This document shows positions 35,170 through 49,000 of a DNA stretch of 64,000 nucleotides, piece by piece. The DNA comes from Balanoglossus misakiensis (taxonomy: Eukaryota > Hemichordata). The notes below the pieces were generated by a model, which was not told the DNA's origin, did no database searches, and worked only from the letters and a program-made list of their open reading frames with translations. Position 1 is the stretch's first letter, and every line of letters starts with the position of its first letter. The stretch lies in the NCBI GenBank assembly GCA_040954595.2, contig CM082593.2, positions 2,418,001 to 2,482,000 of the forward strand, written 5' to 3'. Both the position numbers and the translations under genes were made by a program.

Positions 35170-35733
35170 GCTGCTGTATGCCAGGCCAAGCGTGAAAGTC
35201 AATATTTAAATGATCATATTTAGTGAGAAGATGTCCGAAACCGTAGAATTTCCAAGTGGTTCATCATACCGTTTTCCTGTCCACACAGTTCTGCAATATA
35301 CAATATGAGAAAATATAAGTACACAAATGATATATATGTAATGTTAGGTAATATTTTTCTCATGATTAAGCTTAAGCATTCACATAAATGAATGATTTTT
35401 GAATTGGAACAAATACGAGCCATACAGGGTCAATTTGACAGGTGAATATTAACACGCTCTTTGTTATAGTTATCGTTTTGCATGCGCCTGCGTGCGCACC
35501 CATCTAGAATACATGTAATTAGCATATCCACTGGCAACTAAGAAGTGTGTCTATGCAGACTTAGCCACATCAGGAAAATTCATACGAAGAAATAGAAACA
35601 CAACTCTCGCTACCTTAAATAGGTTTTTGCAACAATGAGTGGTCGACCTTCTACCCACAATGCAATTATTATACTGTGATTTGACCCCCTAGAACGAACA
35701 TATTTTTTCAAGTTTCTACTCACTTCCATAAAT

Positions 35734-38700
35734 TTATGCAGTCTGCCAGTTGATCTTGAACCCTGTGGCCTGACCGCCATCGTCACTTGTGAAACGCACG
35801 AAGATCTGGCTGTATTCTGTCTCCAGTGGTTCTGGTGGAATTTCACCGGTGAATTTGGCAATCTTCTGTAACTGGGGTCCAATCACCCAGACATAGTCAA
35901 AACCTCCTTCCAAGTCCAGTGCCTCGAAATGCAACTCAATATTCTGAGAAAATCAAAGCAAACGTCGTTGTTAGTGTTGGGAAGCTATTAAGCCTAATAG
36001 ACACAATTTGGATGAGTACTGTGTCAAGTGGCTGGGTAAGATCAAGGAACTGCATTGTAAAAATTACTTCCACTTCCTAATTCGAAATGACAACAAATTA
36101 CTTGTATCGTGTATACTTTGCTAACGGAGCAGTTTGACTAGCAATACAAGCGCGTGCGCACTAGAGACTTACTTTGCCGTTTTCGGAGGAAATGCTGAAC
36201 TCGCAACGGGCGTTGTTTTCGTACAGAGCGGTGCCATCATAGCCCAGAGACGTGATGGTTCCAGTATCGCCGGTCAAATCGTGAGGCGTACCACAGCCAG
36301 AATCGAAAGTTGGTTGTTCAGTTCCAGATTCTGCAGGTGAAATTGGGATAGAATGAGTGAACGATGAACTAATGAATTGGTAGATGTTATATTATGCCCT
36401 TTTGTGACAGCATTTCTTCGTGCAAGCCAAACGGTACAGACACACAGGAAATCGTCAAACTCACCAGGTGCCATAACAGAGACTTCGCAAAGGGTGACGG
36501 GATTGCCACGGTCGGTTTGGAGGCTGACGTAGCGACCAACGATTGGCTGGATGCAGTCGACGGTGGTGATTGTCATTTGCAGACTTCTGGCTGTCAACAC
36601 CTCGCCACACTGATGGTGAATCTCGATGTCGGATTCTGAACCGACTCTCACAACAGCGCCGACAAGACCGCCGCCTGTACAGGAGAGAGTGAAAGAATCA
36701 GTTAGTCATGAACTGTCATGCAATTGATATCTTATTGAAGTGATGAAGAGACAGTTTCTGACTGATGTGCCACTGTGGAGAAACTGTGGCCGTTCATTCT
36801 CTCAGCAACACAGAACTATTTACAGTTGTTGTCTTCAAAGAGCAGAATCGTTGCTTTAATTCATCCAACAGCTTTCCTACACCCAAATCCACCCCTCCCC
36901 GCTATAGTTACAAGCAAGACGACACCAAACAGACACTTCTAAACTTGCGCTTACCTCTGTAATCGTGGCAGTCGGCACAGTCACAATGATCGGTGGTTTT
37001 ACCGCACCAGGCGTATGGCGAGCAGCATGGGAATTCTCCGTTCGGGTTGCATTCACCAGGTGATCCGTCGGAGGCTGGGAAGTCTGGTCCACATCGCAGG
37101 TCTGACCTCCATTTCATGGCGTTTGCTGTGAAATTTAAAAAAAGAGACACTAACGTGAGTCATCAAACGTTGTAATTTTCAGTGACATCAACTCTCTGTT
37201 ACAGTAATATAGTGGTAAACACCCGTGTCCTTAGTATACAAACCACACCCGAAAACACATTATATCTAGTCGTTGAAACATTTGTGTGCCCCCAAATCCG
37301 GGTAATGGAAATCAGTTCAACTCAACAGGTCATCACGAATCAATTTATACGATCAAATATCGATAAATGTTTCTCAAACAATGGTTACTACTTACCGTAG
37401 TCAGTACAGGTGCCACATGTACAATGGTCAGCAGTATTGCCACACCAACCGCCTGGTGAACAACATGGATAGATAGAACTGGGGTCACACTGGGCTGGAC
37501 TTCCATCATCGAGTGGGTAGTCTGCTCCGCAACGTAAATCATTCCTCCATTTGTTTGCTACGAAGAAAAAAGTGAACATCTTTAGAAAACAATTCTCTTA
37601 TCACAAACTAGTCCTTTCCCCTAATACGTATATTTTAGACAGTATTGTAATATGCAACCGCCACTTTTTAAAGACAATTTAAATTGACTTACGTGGTCTT
37701 TTCAGAATGACTCTATGTACATTGTACGGTTTTCCAAGGTCAACCTTCCACCACGATTTGTCTTCAGCATCTATCAAGGCGCAAGTCTGGGGGTTGCCAT
37801 CGCTACCATAGGGTGCGTTCGAACCGGAACTGACGAAGGCAACTCCGGTTGGAGCAACATTTGTAAGGGTTGGTTCTGGGAATGGAGAGAAGTATTTTAA
37901 TGAAATAACAATGTCATCAATATAAGTAGCATAAGAAAATGCCAACGCCTCTCTTAGAGTGCCCACTTTGTGATATTCACACAGTGTCCGTTATTGATAT
38001 CTGAACTGCGTCCTTTGCGAAGACAAATTTATTTTAATTAAGTCGTAATAATCATTTTTTTGTCAGAACATTAATTCTCCACTCACCTTGTTCTCGGTAC
38101 TTCTCGAAGAAATCATTTTCATTCCAATCGAAGTCTCCACATCCGGGGAACCCACCCGGGACGCTTGGCTGTTCGTTAGGTTTGACGTTGAGTAAGATGG
38201 CCATACCGCCGAGTAAATGATGCTCAATGTGACAATGCAAGAACCACCATCCTGTAATTGAAGAAGATATAATAAGCAAAGTTGTATCGCCAGCTTTGTG
38301 CACTCATTTTCAATGCTTAAAGACCACATCAAAACAAGATCACAGTAATCCACGACGCCTTTCAGGAGTTTTGGCCGATAGACTTGCACACACCACGATG
38401 CTCATTCGAACGAATACAGTAGTTTTCAAATCAGTTTTATAAAGGAAACCCTTTCAAGAGTATAAGTGAGTCATGATTACCTGGGTTGTCAGTCGTCAAG
38501 CGTGCAACGACGTAGCCACCAGAGGGCAGAAGAACAGTGTCTTTTCTTGGTGGATTGAAGAGGTTCTGGGGAATGGAGTCGGGATCCTCGTTCCAGGTGT
38601 CGTTCCTCCAGCGTGGTTTATTGCATGGAATCAACATACTGTGAATGGAAATGAAGCCGTCAGTCGAAGAAGTGGAAAAAAGTTGGAAGGCGTTTATTTC

Positions 38701-41700
38701 TTTTCAATCACATGTTAACCAGTATTTTAAGATGGTGAAGTGTAATCAAGTAAAATATTTGACAGAAGATTACTATATAAGGACATTCTACCAGTATTGT
38801 AGAAAATATATATTACTTTATATTACATTACCTGTCAAGAGAACAGCACTGTGTTTCATCGTCTGGGCATGGGCAACACAGGTCCTGGTTGGCTTGAACG
38901 TAGTGTCCGTTTTCGTCCTGTTCTGGGAATCCCATCTTCGTCACCAGCAGACTGTGTCCATGGATGTGAATTGGGTGAAGAGAACCATTGTGGGAACCGC
39001 CAGAGCCGACACTGGTGAAGACGAACTGATAGTGTTCTTCTTCCATGGTGATGAAGTTGGTGCACTTGCAAACAGTGTGGTGATCGGGGGCGTCGCATTC
39101 TTCGTCGCACTTCTCAAAAGCGGCGCTTGGGTCAAAGTCGTGGATGGACAGCTGTGTTGGTGAGACGAAGGCCTTGCCGTTGCAGACCGGGGCCGGTTTC
39201 TGGCCTGGGAGAGCCGTTCCGAGAGCCATGCCGCCTTTACCTCCGAAGACGAAATTCATGAAGTACTGTGCCTCTTTGGTGACGTGGGCTGGAGTTGGAT
39301 CCAAGGCCAGTTCTCTTGCAGAACGAGAGAGATCAGCTATGTGGATGCACTTGGTATTGGACCAAATTGGATAGCCCTCAAATGGACAATTGAGTGTGAC
39401 GCACGGTGCGGTGTCCTTGTTACAGTGACGCCAGACATCTGCTGGCAGATTGTCGGTGAGGAAGGTACCACTAGTGTCGCCATAGCGGAGAACAGCAGCG
39501 TTGGTATCGTTGAATGGACGGCGATTGACTTCATCAAAACGCATGGTGTCGGCACGGACCACGTATTCTGTATGTTCAGGGTCGGACTTGGTAGAGAGAA
39601 TGAAGTCGTATCTCTCACCTGCTGATACGACGATCCAATCAACATCAACGGGATTAACATCGAAACCATCTGATGTGATCACCTTCAACTTGTGGTCGTC
39701 AACAGAGATACGGTACGAGAAGACCATCTGAGCGCCGACGACGCGGAAACGATATCTGTGGCCGGGCTTCACTGCAAAACCAAAGTAGGGCGTACGCTTC
39801 TGAGGATCGGTGAGGTCGTAGCGGCCACGGCCGTTGAATATACCGGACTTGTAGGGAATTGGACTGATTTCGAGACCATCGAAAGTACGTTCACCATGGA
39901 ATCTGACGCCATCTTCAAACCAGCCACCGGCCTTGAAGAGTTTCTCGAACATGTGATGAGATTCTTCGTGTTGCCAGTCTGAAACCATCATGATGAACTG
40001 GTCAAATTCGGGAATGTGGCGCTCGTCATCGAGAGCGAGAAGGTTGAAATCGTAGTAATGCTGGTTTGGTTCATCTTCTTCATAGATAACAATTGGTCCA
40101 GCCATACCTTCGCTGAATTGGACGCCGGTGTGAGAGTGATACCAGAAGGTACCTTTGGGAAATAACAATATATATTGCAGAAGTAAATATTTTGTGGAAA
40201 TCAACAGCGATTACCATTTCTCTGACTCGGAATGTTATAAAACAAAAACTGCAAATGCGATAGTTCTGCGTAGGAAGCCTATTTGAGCAATGTTGTTGTT
40301 GTTGTTTTTCCATGGTGTCATGCGCACTAGCAAGTCAACTAAAATATTCCAATGAATGACGAAACTCGTCAAACCAAAGACAAAAGAACTCACCTGGAGG
40401 CATGGCAGCGAATGAATAGACAAATGTGCCACCTGGTGGAACTGGGCACTGTGAGATGTACGGCACTCCGTCCATCCAAGGAGTTCTCATCTGGTATATA
40501 CCGTGCCAATGAATTGTAGTGGCATCCTGCATCATAGCATTGTGCATCGTGACGCGTACGATGCTTCCATACTTAACCTGTTGGCGAAAACATTAAATCA
40601 GTCGTTTATTGCAAAACTGTTCAATGTTTGTGTGTTACCGTCAGAGTTAGGCAAAAGGGTGTCAGAATAATCCGTGGATATTATTTGATTTCGAAATTTC
40701 CATTTGTAGCCTATATTTATTGCATGGGAATCGTTCTGTATCAAAGTTAACTGAAATTTCAGCCATTTTGTCCGAATGCGGATGACGTCATGTTTTAATA
40801 GACAACTTACTCTGATAGCTGGTCCTGGTATTCTTCCATTCACAGTGATGACACGACGCTGAACGCCATCACCGGACAGTTTGACGTCCTCTGCGAGAAA
40901 ATGACAATTTATATATCTTATTTAGTGATGTCGGATGTTTTGTTGATAAAAGTTAACACAGTCAGTTTGAGATGGTAAGCGTTGTGCCGAATTCTGGGGC
41001 TTATTATAATCTAAGCTTGCAGTGTAAACTTGAAAACAGGAATAGCGCGTCCTTTCAGTAACATTCTGCATTTCTTGCACTCAGGAGATTAGAGGCATGC
41101 GCATTGTTGTGAAAAACATCTTGATTTTTCACTTACCAAATGAAATGGCTCGGTCAGTGCCTGCGCAGTCCGGGTCATCAATGTAACAGGCCACACACGT
41201 AACGGTGTTGCCGTCTGGATCTTCACAATCGCTTACGACGGTGTTGCCGCTGTACGTCATGGTGTAGTCGTGTTCAATCTCGAAATCGTATCTACAAACT
41301 GGAGAAAACATCATATAAATCAATAATTAATAAATTTGGTTAAAAACGAAGATCAGCGAACACAAAACGAAAAGTTTGCTGAGTCATTTGTTGAAGAAAT
41401 AAAAGGAAAGAAACACTCCCCAAATAAGAACACCTTATTGCCTACTTACCCACACGATAATCATCAAGTTCAGGGATGTATTCCTTTTCGCAGACTCCTT
41501 CATCTTGCAAAACAGCCTGTCAAATTTAGAAAACAAAATGCGCGCAGATGTAAATGTCATGTGACAAGATACCGTCTGTTCCAGTACAGGAATATTCCTA
41601 AGGGAGAGTTCTGCTAGCAGCAAATATCAGAATAAAGTAACATAAATACATCTTAACTGTATAGACGCAATTTCTGTTTGCATGGCTTTCGTTTAGGAAT

Positions 41701-41879
41701 ACGTATGTGTCGAAATTAGGTCCAAAAAGTTCCTAGTTTGCCTACTGAGCGCTGTTGGTTTCAGAGTTCTCGTGGTCTAACACTATCATCATCACGACAC
41801 AGATATTTGCGCAAAAACAGTTTCTACATACCTTTGAAAGGGCAAACAGCCCGAGGAGGGCGAGAACCGGCAACTTCAT
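35734..41879 (-). CDS. Secreted laccase-like multicopper oxidase with split F5/8C, two hevein-like and CUB domains (copy B)
   Basis: Inverted twin of copy A. Exons: 41879-41832, 41516-41450, 41298-41137, 40890-40811, 40577-40394, 40152-38832, 38638-38481, 38251-38087, 37875-37693, 37557-37396, 37125-36955, 36674-36465, 36330-36173, 35943-35734. Every exon has exactly the copy A length; all splice sites are GT-AG and the 1092-codon frame is intact, so both genes look functional. The copper-binding motifs are unchanged. I counted about eleven amino-acid differences, including G55S, D220A, D224E and a cluster S881Y, G882A, S888T in the second hevein-like module (CCSPYAWCGKTTDHC). There, Tyr replaces Ser at a position that is an aromatic sugar contact in hevein. 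Introns are also very similar, but similarity stops within about ten bases after the stop codon and roughly 100 bases before the ATG. Function as for copy A, with possibly altered glycan binding. Confidence 0.94.
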
Positions 41880-41936
41880 GGTGCGCTGAGACCACGGTCC
41901 AAACAGCAGTATGAAATGTGGAGCCTAAATCGCCCA

Positions 41937-41944
41937 CTTTTATA
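41937..41944 (-). promoter_or_regulatory. TATA box, oxidase copy B
   Basis: TATAAAAG on the minus strand 58 bases before the ATG, in the same context as copy A. Confidence 0.7.
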
Positions 41945-41958
41945 CAATTTTGGGGGTG

Positions 41959-41971
41959 AATTAATCAGGTG
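41959..41971 (-). promoter_or_regulatory. Proximal CACCTGATTAATT element, oxidase copy B
   Basis: Identical 13-base motif to copy A at the matching distance from TATA. It marks the outer edge of readily alignable promoter sequence. Confidence 0.5.
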
Positions 41972-42079
41972 ACTTGTCACGTTATTAACTTATTATGCAA
42001 GTTGTTGAATATTTCACTAATTTGTAATTCGAATTTTTTAGGTACACTAACAACATCTCGCAGTTAACAAAAGCCTGGT

Positions 42080-42097
42080 CAGGTGATCAGTCACGTG
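42080..42097 (-). promoter_or_regulatory. Composite E-box CACGTG-N6-CACCTG, oxidase copy B, site 1
   Basis: On the gene's sense strand CACGTG (42097-42092) is followed after six bases by CACCTG (42085-42080), about 200 bases before the ATG. Same order and gap as in copy A. Confidence 0.6.
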
Positions 42098-42380
42098 GCA
42101 TACCCTCAGATGTCTCGAGTTTCTAATTCTGGATTTGTATTTTCCTGCCCGTAACTCTTCTTAAGTTTCATAACATTTTACTTTGCCACTTTTACGGGTA
42201 TTGTGCTGTTTTTTGGCTTATCGATCCTTACACAAATGTAGGTGACGCAAATATATTAACAAGATGTAGTCAATAAGCCGAAGATTTCAGTTGGGTAAGA
42301 AAACAAAATTGACATAAAAACGTGTGAAAAAGTATGATAAAAGTGGAATAAGTCAAGCTTTGCTCCAATGGTTAATTTGT

Positions 42381-42398
42381 CAGGTGACCTGTCACGTG
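42381..42398 (-). promoter_or_regulatory. Composite E-box CACGTG-N6-CACCTG, oxidase copy B, site 2
   Basis: A second sense-strand occurrence with the same six-base gap, about 500 bases before the ATG. Confidence 0.55.
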
Positions 42399-44129
42399 AT
42401 TAGTCATCGGTTAATTTTTGCGCTTTACTGCTTAATTCGATAAAACGTGTGAATTGGTGAATTAATGCATAAAATTAATAATGGAAAAAAATGTTTCTGA
42501 AATCCACTTATACTAGTTTCTTCTGTTTGCAAAGTTTTCCTATACAAAAATCACTCTTGATAATTTTTTTCCACAGAAAATGAATATTTGTGATATAAAG
42601 GAGCATACAAGTATTCAATACAAATTTATTAGAAAAATCGCTTTCTTGTGAAAGGTTCCTTACCAGAAATAATCGACATAAAAAACATAATGCATAAACA
42701 ACACCTCCTCCCCCGCCTCAATAACGGCAACGAAATTACGAAGCGGAAACGCAGAACACTGTACTGTCTCCATAACTGAGTGTTGGTGCTTGAATTTTAA
42801 TGTGCACTAAAAGGACATATATTTGATGGATTTTTTTTTGAATTCCCGAATTTGCTCAACCGCCGGTTGTTATAACAAAACTCACATATACTATATAATG
42901 ACTTGGCATGTGGCATTGTTTGATAATGACTAACACGTTAAGTTAGAATTTGAAGTGTCCATGTTCGGTCAATCAGTATATAAGTAAGTGAACAGATTGA
43001 ACAGTACGTAAACACGACTGGCATAAACACAGAACAGTATAAACACGATTGGTATAAACGATATAACATTGCTAAATTATTTGAACAGCTTTGAGTGAGA
43101 ACTTTGCGAATTATACAGACCTATTATAATTATGTATTTCTCAAATCTGCTGGTCCGAACCTTGATTGCTACAAGTGTTGATTACGAAAAACACAAATTT
43201 GATTACGTCACCACACAGTTGTCATGAATGAATAAAGATGGATTGTATTTCCTGTGCATAGTTCCGTCTAGTTTAAATGCGGGAATTTTCCTATTATAAA
43301 GTCTAACATTCTAGAAAAATTAACTGAAAACCAAATACTGACGACTCCTATTGAACGAATGCAGCAATTTATTTTGAAAGTAAAATGTGAACATTATATA
43401 CTGTACAGTTTAAGAAACTTAGAATATTGACATTCATCACCATATGCATACAATTCTTGTGCCCCAGAAATGTTTTTTCCTTTATATTCCAATCAATAAC
43501 ACATTGTAGAATATAACCATAGACAACAGAAGGAACTCCAGTCTATCATATACTATGAATGAACATGACAAATGTATTACGAAGAGTATTCTGGTGGCTT
43601 TAATACGGGCGTTTTGTTTGAAAATCGCGTTGGCAGCTTTTTGAAAAAACATAAACCAGCGGACGTCAAGAATTTTGATTACCCGTTCATTTTCAATATT
43701 TTCCAGAAAAAACTATCAAAACCCGTATCCTGTTACGTGATATTCAAGTATTGACAAAAAATCATGAATATTCGTATGGGCATTCGTGCATAATCCAATT
43801 TATATTATTCAGTTGTTTTTCCCACGGTTTTACGAATTACTTGTTTTTAAGTGGGACACGCACGTTTCTTCATATGACTATGTTCAAAGATGCTTTATAG
43901 ATTTTACTCCTAAAATGTTCTGAAACGCTGCCAACTAAATTGGACATTTTCTTGTCAGAATAACATGGCGACTGCTCTAACAAGAAAAACAACAAACAGA
44001 TTAGATAACGTGTCACCGCTCGTGGTTTCGTAAAGAAAACCACGACCAGTAATAGGCCTACAGCTCTTAAAAACGTTTTGGACTTATCTTGTTTCGTATA
44101 GCATCAATTCAACTTCCAAAACACCTCTC

Positions 44130-44187
<58 letters not shown>

Positions 44188-46017
44188 TGAATACTGTTGA
44201 TGTTGGTCAATGACCTGTAGAAAGTTCAGTAGATAGTTGAAAGTGTCAAACGGAAAAGATGGAAGTCCCACAGGGCGGTTTTTGAAAACCATTCAGTGGA
44301 GACTTCGGGGCTTGGCTCAGGTATATATCGAACTGACTCCCGTGAGTTTCCGGTTTAATCAGTAATTTGTTATTCAGGACAAGCAGTTCTGTATACATTC
44401 ATTTTCAAGAACGTTTTATTTTCTGTTTTCACACGAAATATCATGATTTGACTCGGGGGGGGGGGTGTCGATCCTGTACAATACAACGCCAACTCGAGTC
44501 GATGGGCTGCTCCCCGTATACTGCCAGTAAACGCACCATATGGGGCTTCTCCTTTGCTATACGGTTGAGGGCCCGTCAGTGAAGAGCCTTGTAGCGAACC
44601 ATGGGCTGTGGGATGGAAGAGTCTAGTATTTTATAGGATATTCATGGCCTTTGAAACCGGCCAGAAGCAAACAGTCTTCCCTATGTTCTCCAGGGGGCGC
44701 CAAATATGCGTTCGGGCCCGGATCACCTCCCCATGATATATACACAATATTCAATATATGCTGTCGGTTGTCACAGTTCTCAACAGTAGAAAATGCATTT
44801 TGAGTACATTAGAAAGGAAAAGGATACTAGTATTATCGAAAGCGACCCTTTATATACCCACAATGCAACGCAATCAAGCTGCAACGTCAGAGACGATTCC
44901 TACACATGCGCACCACGTCACGCTAACCTGTTCGGTGTTTGATACATCCGGAGATCGGCAGAATTACATTAGTTCAACGCTAATTATCGCCACCGGTGGC
45001 GTACGATCAACCCAGTATCGTCGGTAAGGGGGGTTAGTACCCGTTTGTTCAATTCTAGTTTTATTTCACCCCAATTTTCGCAGGAAACGAAAACAGTTGT
45101 TACATTTCAGATATGCCATTTTAGTGCTGTGTCGTGTGTCGGCCATTTTGAGCAAGTATGTTTCAGCTGGTCGATTCCTAAGTGCATGTTCAAACACTAT
45201 GTGTATTTCACATGTTGTTCGAATATGTCGTACATGTACCCCCTTCCCTCAAAATGTCCACGCCGCCAACTTTACACCCTTCTATATCTTACCATAATGG
45301 GCGTGACCGCCATATCGCTTTTAATGTTGTTTGGATGATGTACCCGGCTTCATCATTTCATGTGATGTCAGTCAGTACTGTAGACAGTGTTCCAACACTC
45401 AAATCCACGTCTGCTTTTCTGATCTACATAACCCCACGCGTTCGTTTCGTCAGAAATACTGCCTTGTGCCATTTTGTTACAGAAAATGTTAAAGTAAAAG
45501 GCATAGCGTGTCGCACACAGGCGTGTTACGGTCCTGTGACGCTGGGATTCCCAACAGAGCGTCCGACTTCCGGGTTTGTGTATTCAATGTGTCGTCGACG
45601 ACACCTGTGTAAACGGTTACCAGTGTTTGTCACTTTTGGCCACGTATTCACAGACAGCACGACCTCCTCCCCATTACATTTACTGCGTGTTGTGAAAAAA
45701 ATCTCTATGTAACTGTCACTATGTAATGACCAATTCCTTTCCTTTCGTTTCCAGGACTTTGCGAAATCCTTGTGTTTTCAGTCACTTGTGGAACTCACAT
45801 GTGGAACTCTACTCAGTGGTATTCTGATCAAGAACAGAAGCAGTCATCTTCATCCGCTGTTAAGAGCTGATCGTTGCAGACGTAAAACACTTGGATGTAA
45901 TCATGTGGTACTGCGATCAAAGATTTGTGATGTAGGAAGGATTTTTACCATGTGCTGCATTGGAACTGACGAAAATATTTGTGTATAAATTGCAAAAGTG
46001 AAAAAAACCTTGTCAAC
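42399..46017. other. Spacer between oxidase copy B and GBF1
   Basis: No gene recognised. It holds a (CAT)n tract (44131-44187), a G-run at about 44455-44464 and, near 45755, a TTTCCAG that could be the acceptor of an untranslated GBF1 exon. The 176-codon frame at 45182-45712 has no recognisable domain and is treated as chance. Confidence 0.45.
44131..44187. repeat. (CAT)n microsatellite, 19 units
   Basis: Uninterrupted 57-base CAT run outside copy B, the same motif and strand sense as the 35085-35169 tract. Confidence 0.95.
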
Positions 46018-49000
46018 ATGGCAACAAAGATCTCAGCTCCTCCAAATGGAATTTACATCGTCCAGGGAGAAATGTCCTTGGTGGTGACAGCAATGAGAAG
46101 GAATTCAAGATGGAGTTCTCATAGTCCACAGGTAAAGTGTGTCTGTCTGTTGTCTATACATGTATGTATAAATGTAATAGTATGTATGTACATGTATGTA
46201 TCTATGTATGTATCAATATATGTGTGTGTAAGGTCGTGTATAGGTCATAATAATGGTCTATTAACACTATTCCCATCCACACACAAGGATTGTATTGTTT
46301 ACCCCCATAGAAATATGCTGGGTCCAGTACATTGCTGTGTTAAAGAGAACTGTCCACTATCTTCAATGTTTTGGAAAACAATACAATTTTAATTTAATTG
46401 TAATAATTGTTATGCAAATTAGCCAATACTGCATCAACAAACCCTGGGAAGAGATGATCAGCAAATTATTCATAGATAATCATGGTTTCTTCATTTCTAT
46501 TGCAGGATGAAGACCAAGATCCTCTTCTCGGGAGTTTTTCTCAACTAAAGGAAGTTATCAACAATATCTCAGGTAATTAAATCATTATGCTTCACACTTA
46601 CTCACATTTACGGTTTTTAGGAGGATTAAAAAAGCGGTCTTTTCAATGAAAAAAAATAATGACGCACCCGGTTCAAGTATGAACTGCTCATTAATACTGC
46701 AACACCGAAGGAAAAATAAACAATGACCTTTAGATGGATTATTGGGCTCAGTGTTCAGATATTGTATACGTCGGCTGTGCCACACTTCATGTCCTTGCTC
46801 TGATGCGATCCTCAGGAACGGACAGACTATTTTTACTCATCGATTAAAAACCCCATCTGTTGACTAGACGTGCATGTTTCAAGGTTTTGCAGAAATCCGA
46901 GGTTTGTAGAGCAGATTATGGTATTTTTAGATACACAGTTGTAGTAGGTGGTGTGCCCTGAACGCTATGATGCATCACCAACTCACTGTTGGCACAAGAT
47001 AATTACTCCATTGCAATCATTTGACTTCAATATGATAGTTGCACATCAGTAGATACATTTACTTTTTACTCGTACATGTACGCACATGAAGTGAACTCTA
47101 GACTTGTATAATGAGCAAACAAAGCAGTTCAACTGTCATCAGACTATGCATCATTTGTGAAGATGCTTTTTCACCTTTGGTATTCAGACATAACGTACTA
47201 AAGGGACATGACATGTACACAGTGGGCATTTTCTTTGGACTGTCACTTCTTTCAAATATCAGATTCATGCATGAAACGTTTTGTTCAACACAAACAGTTC
47301 TATTGTGGTACGTTGTGCACACACGCTGTTGTGTAATCTTACATCGGAGTTTAATTTCCTGTACATGTCAAGATGTACAATGTCCTATCAATATCATTGA
47401 AAACAGGGTGGGGGCAATTTGTGGTAATATACAGATGTTGGCGGAATATAAGTACATGTGTATACTGCCAAAGGTTTCTTCAGTAAACTAAAATTTTATA
47501 AACTGTTCTTTGCTGTTTGGTTTTGATGTCGTTTGAAAATGGTCTTTGAGGTCTTGATCATGAACATTTTAACTGGGATCTGGCCATGGCTTAAAAAATC
47601 CTCATTTTCAATAGGATAAGATTATCATACAATTACATGTCCTCTAATATTGGATCCGGGAAATCAAATCCTGGGAATCAAAAAATAGTGACGGAGTGAG
47701 TTAGCAGAGATCTCATTGCGGAGTTTCCAAGTGTTCAGTCCCTCTCCCTCAAGATACTTGAACTAATTCAGTAATTTTGTTGAGTTGAGTGAAGCTCACT
47801 TAAGTATCTAATTATCAAAGGACTCTACTAAAATATTTCGCAGGCTGAATACTACTGTGGAATTAGATGAAGAGAATTGATCAATATTGACAGTATTTGA
47901 GATGCCAACATGTATAAAATGCCCCATAAATTAGGGCAGAATAGAATTGCAGTGTTTGGCATTATGTAGCGCATTGTCGTAAAATCAGTACCCTGAAGGA
48001 AAGAAGAGACGTACAAGTACATTTTGTAGTCATTGAATATGCTGTGAAGGAGCTATTTGAGTGGAGTGATGTAGGCGGATGGTTGCCTAGCAGTGGTTGT
48101 CATGGCTGCAGAATCCGTGAAGTCAGAGATATAAATAGAATCTGATGTGTGTGATGTCGGTATCTTTTCTTGCACATAACACAGAAGATAATTGATTAAT
48201 ATGGTGGACGTCTTCATATGATTATGAATGTCATTGGCAAACAGTGTGTATTTGTAAAATGTCAGGAAGATAAAAATTTTGGTTTTGAAATTATTATGTG
48301 ATTTTATAATAATGTCAAATGTGGAACAACGGATCAATTTCATCAGTCCAGACCTTTTAAATCTTGAATGTATGCCTGTCTGATGGACATGTTTGCAGTG
48401 CATTACATTGATTAAGATGTAAATATATATTTAAGTGTTGTATTCTTCCTTAACCCCATTTTCCTGTTCCCGTCTATTCCAGACTTGAATGAAGTGGAAC
48501 CCAACGTATTCCTGACATCATTCCTTGATGTGATCAGGTCGGAAGACACAACCGGACCAATAACAGGTCTTGGTCTGTCTTCAATCAACAAATTCCTCTC
48601 CTATGGGCTCATAGGTAATTAACTTAATTTGGTCCATACACTCTGTCTTAAAAGATGATAAAATAAATTATTCATAAAAGCATGTTGATGTTCCCATGAT
48701 GGAATTTGTTTCACAGACATGCATTGAAAGGTTTTTGTCAGGTACATAACATATTCTAATGTTTCTTGATTTATTGTCTGCCAGTTTCTGTCAGAACAAA
48801 GAAAAACATTTCTATGACATCAAAAACCTCATGAATGAATTAATTTAGTGATAATAATAATGTTATGGAGGACTCACACTTTGCATAAAAATACACTCTT
48901 CCAGATATTTCCTGTGATGGCGCTGCGACAGCGATAGAGAATATGGCTGATGCAGTGACACATGCAAGGTTTGTCGGAACTGATCCAGGCAGCGACGAAG

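Larger units (their letters stand above)
32742..35733. other. Central spacer between the two oxidase genes
   Basis: About 3 kb between the convergent copies, with no recognised gene. It holds the copy A 3' UTR (AATAAA 33216-33221), a diverged repeat (33600-33870) shared with 62.2 kb, and a long (CAT)n tract (35085-35169). Unlike the gene bodies, the two ends are not mirror copies of each other. Confidence 0.6.

Noticed and set aside
34984-35202. Poly-Asp and poly-Ile frames
   Set aside because: Simple translation of a CAT/ATG microsatellite.
45182-45712. 176-codon open frame upstream of GBF1
   Set aside because: Composition looks non-coding (many Cys, His, Phe in an AT-rich stretch) with no recognisable domain.
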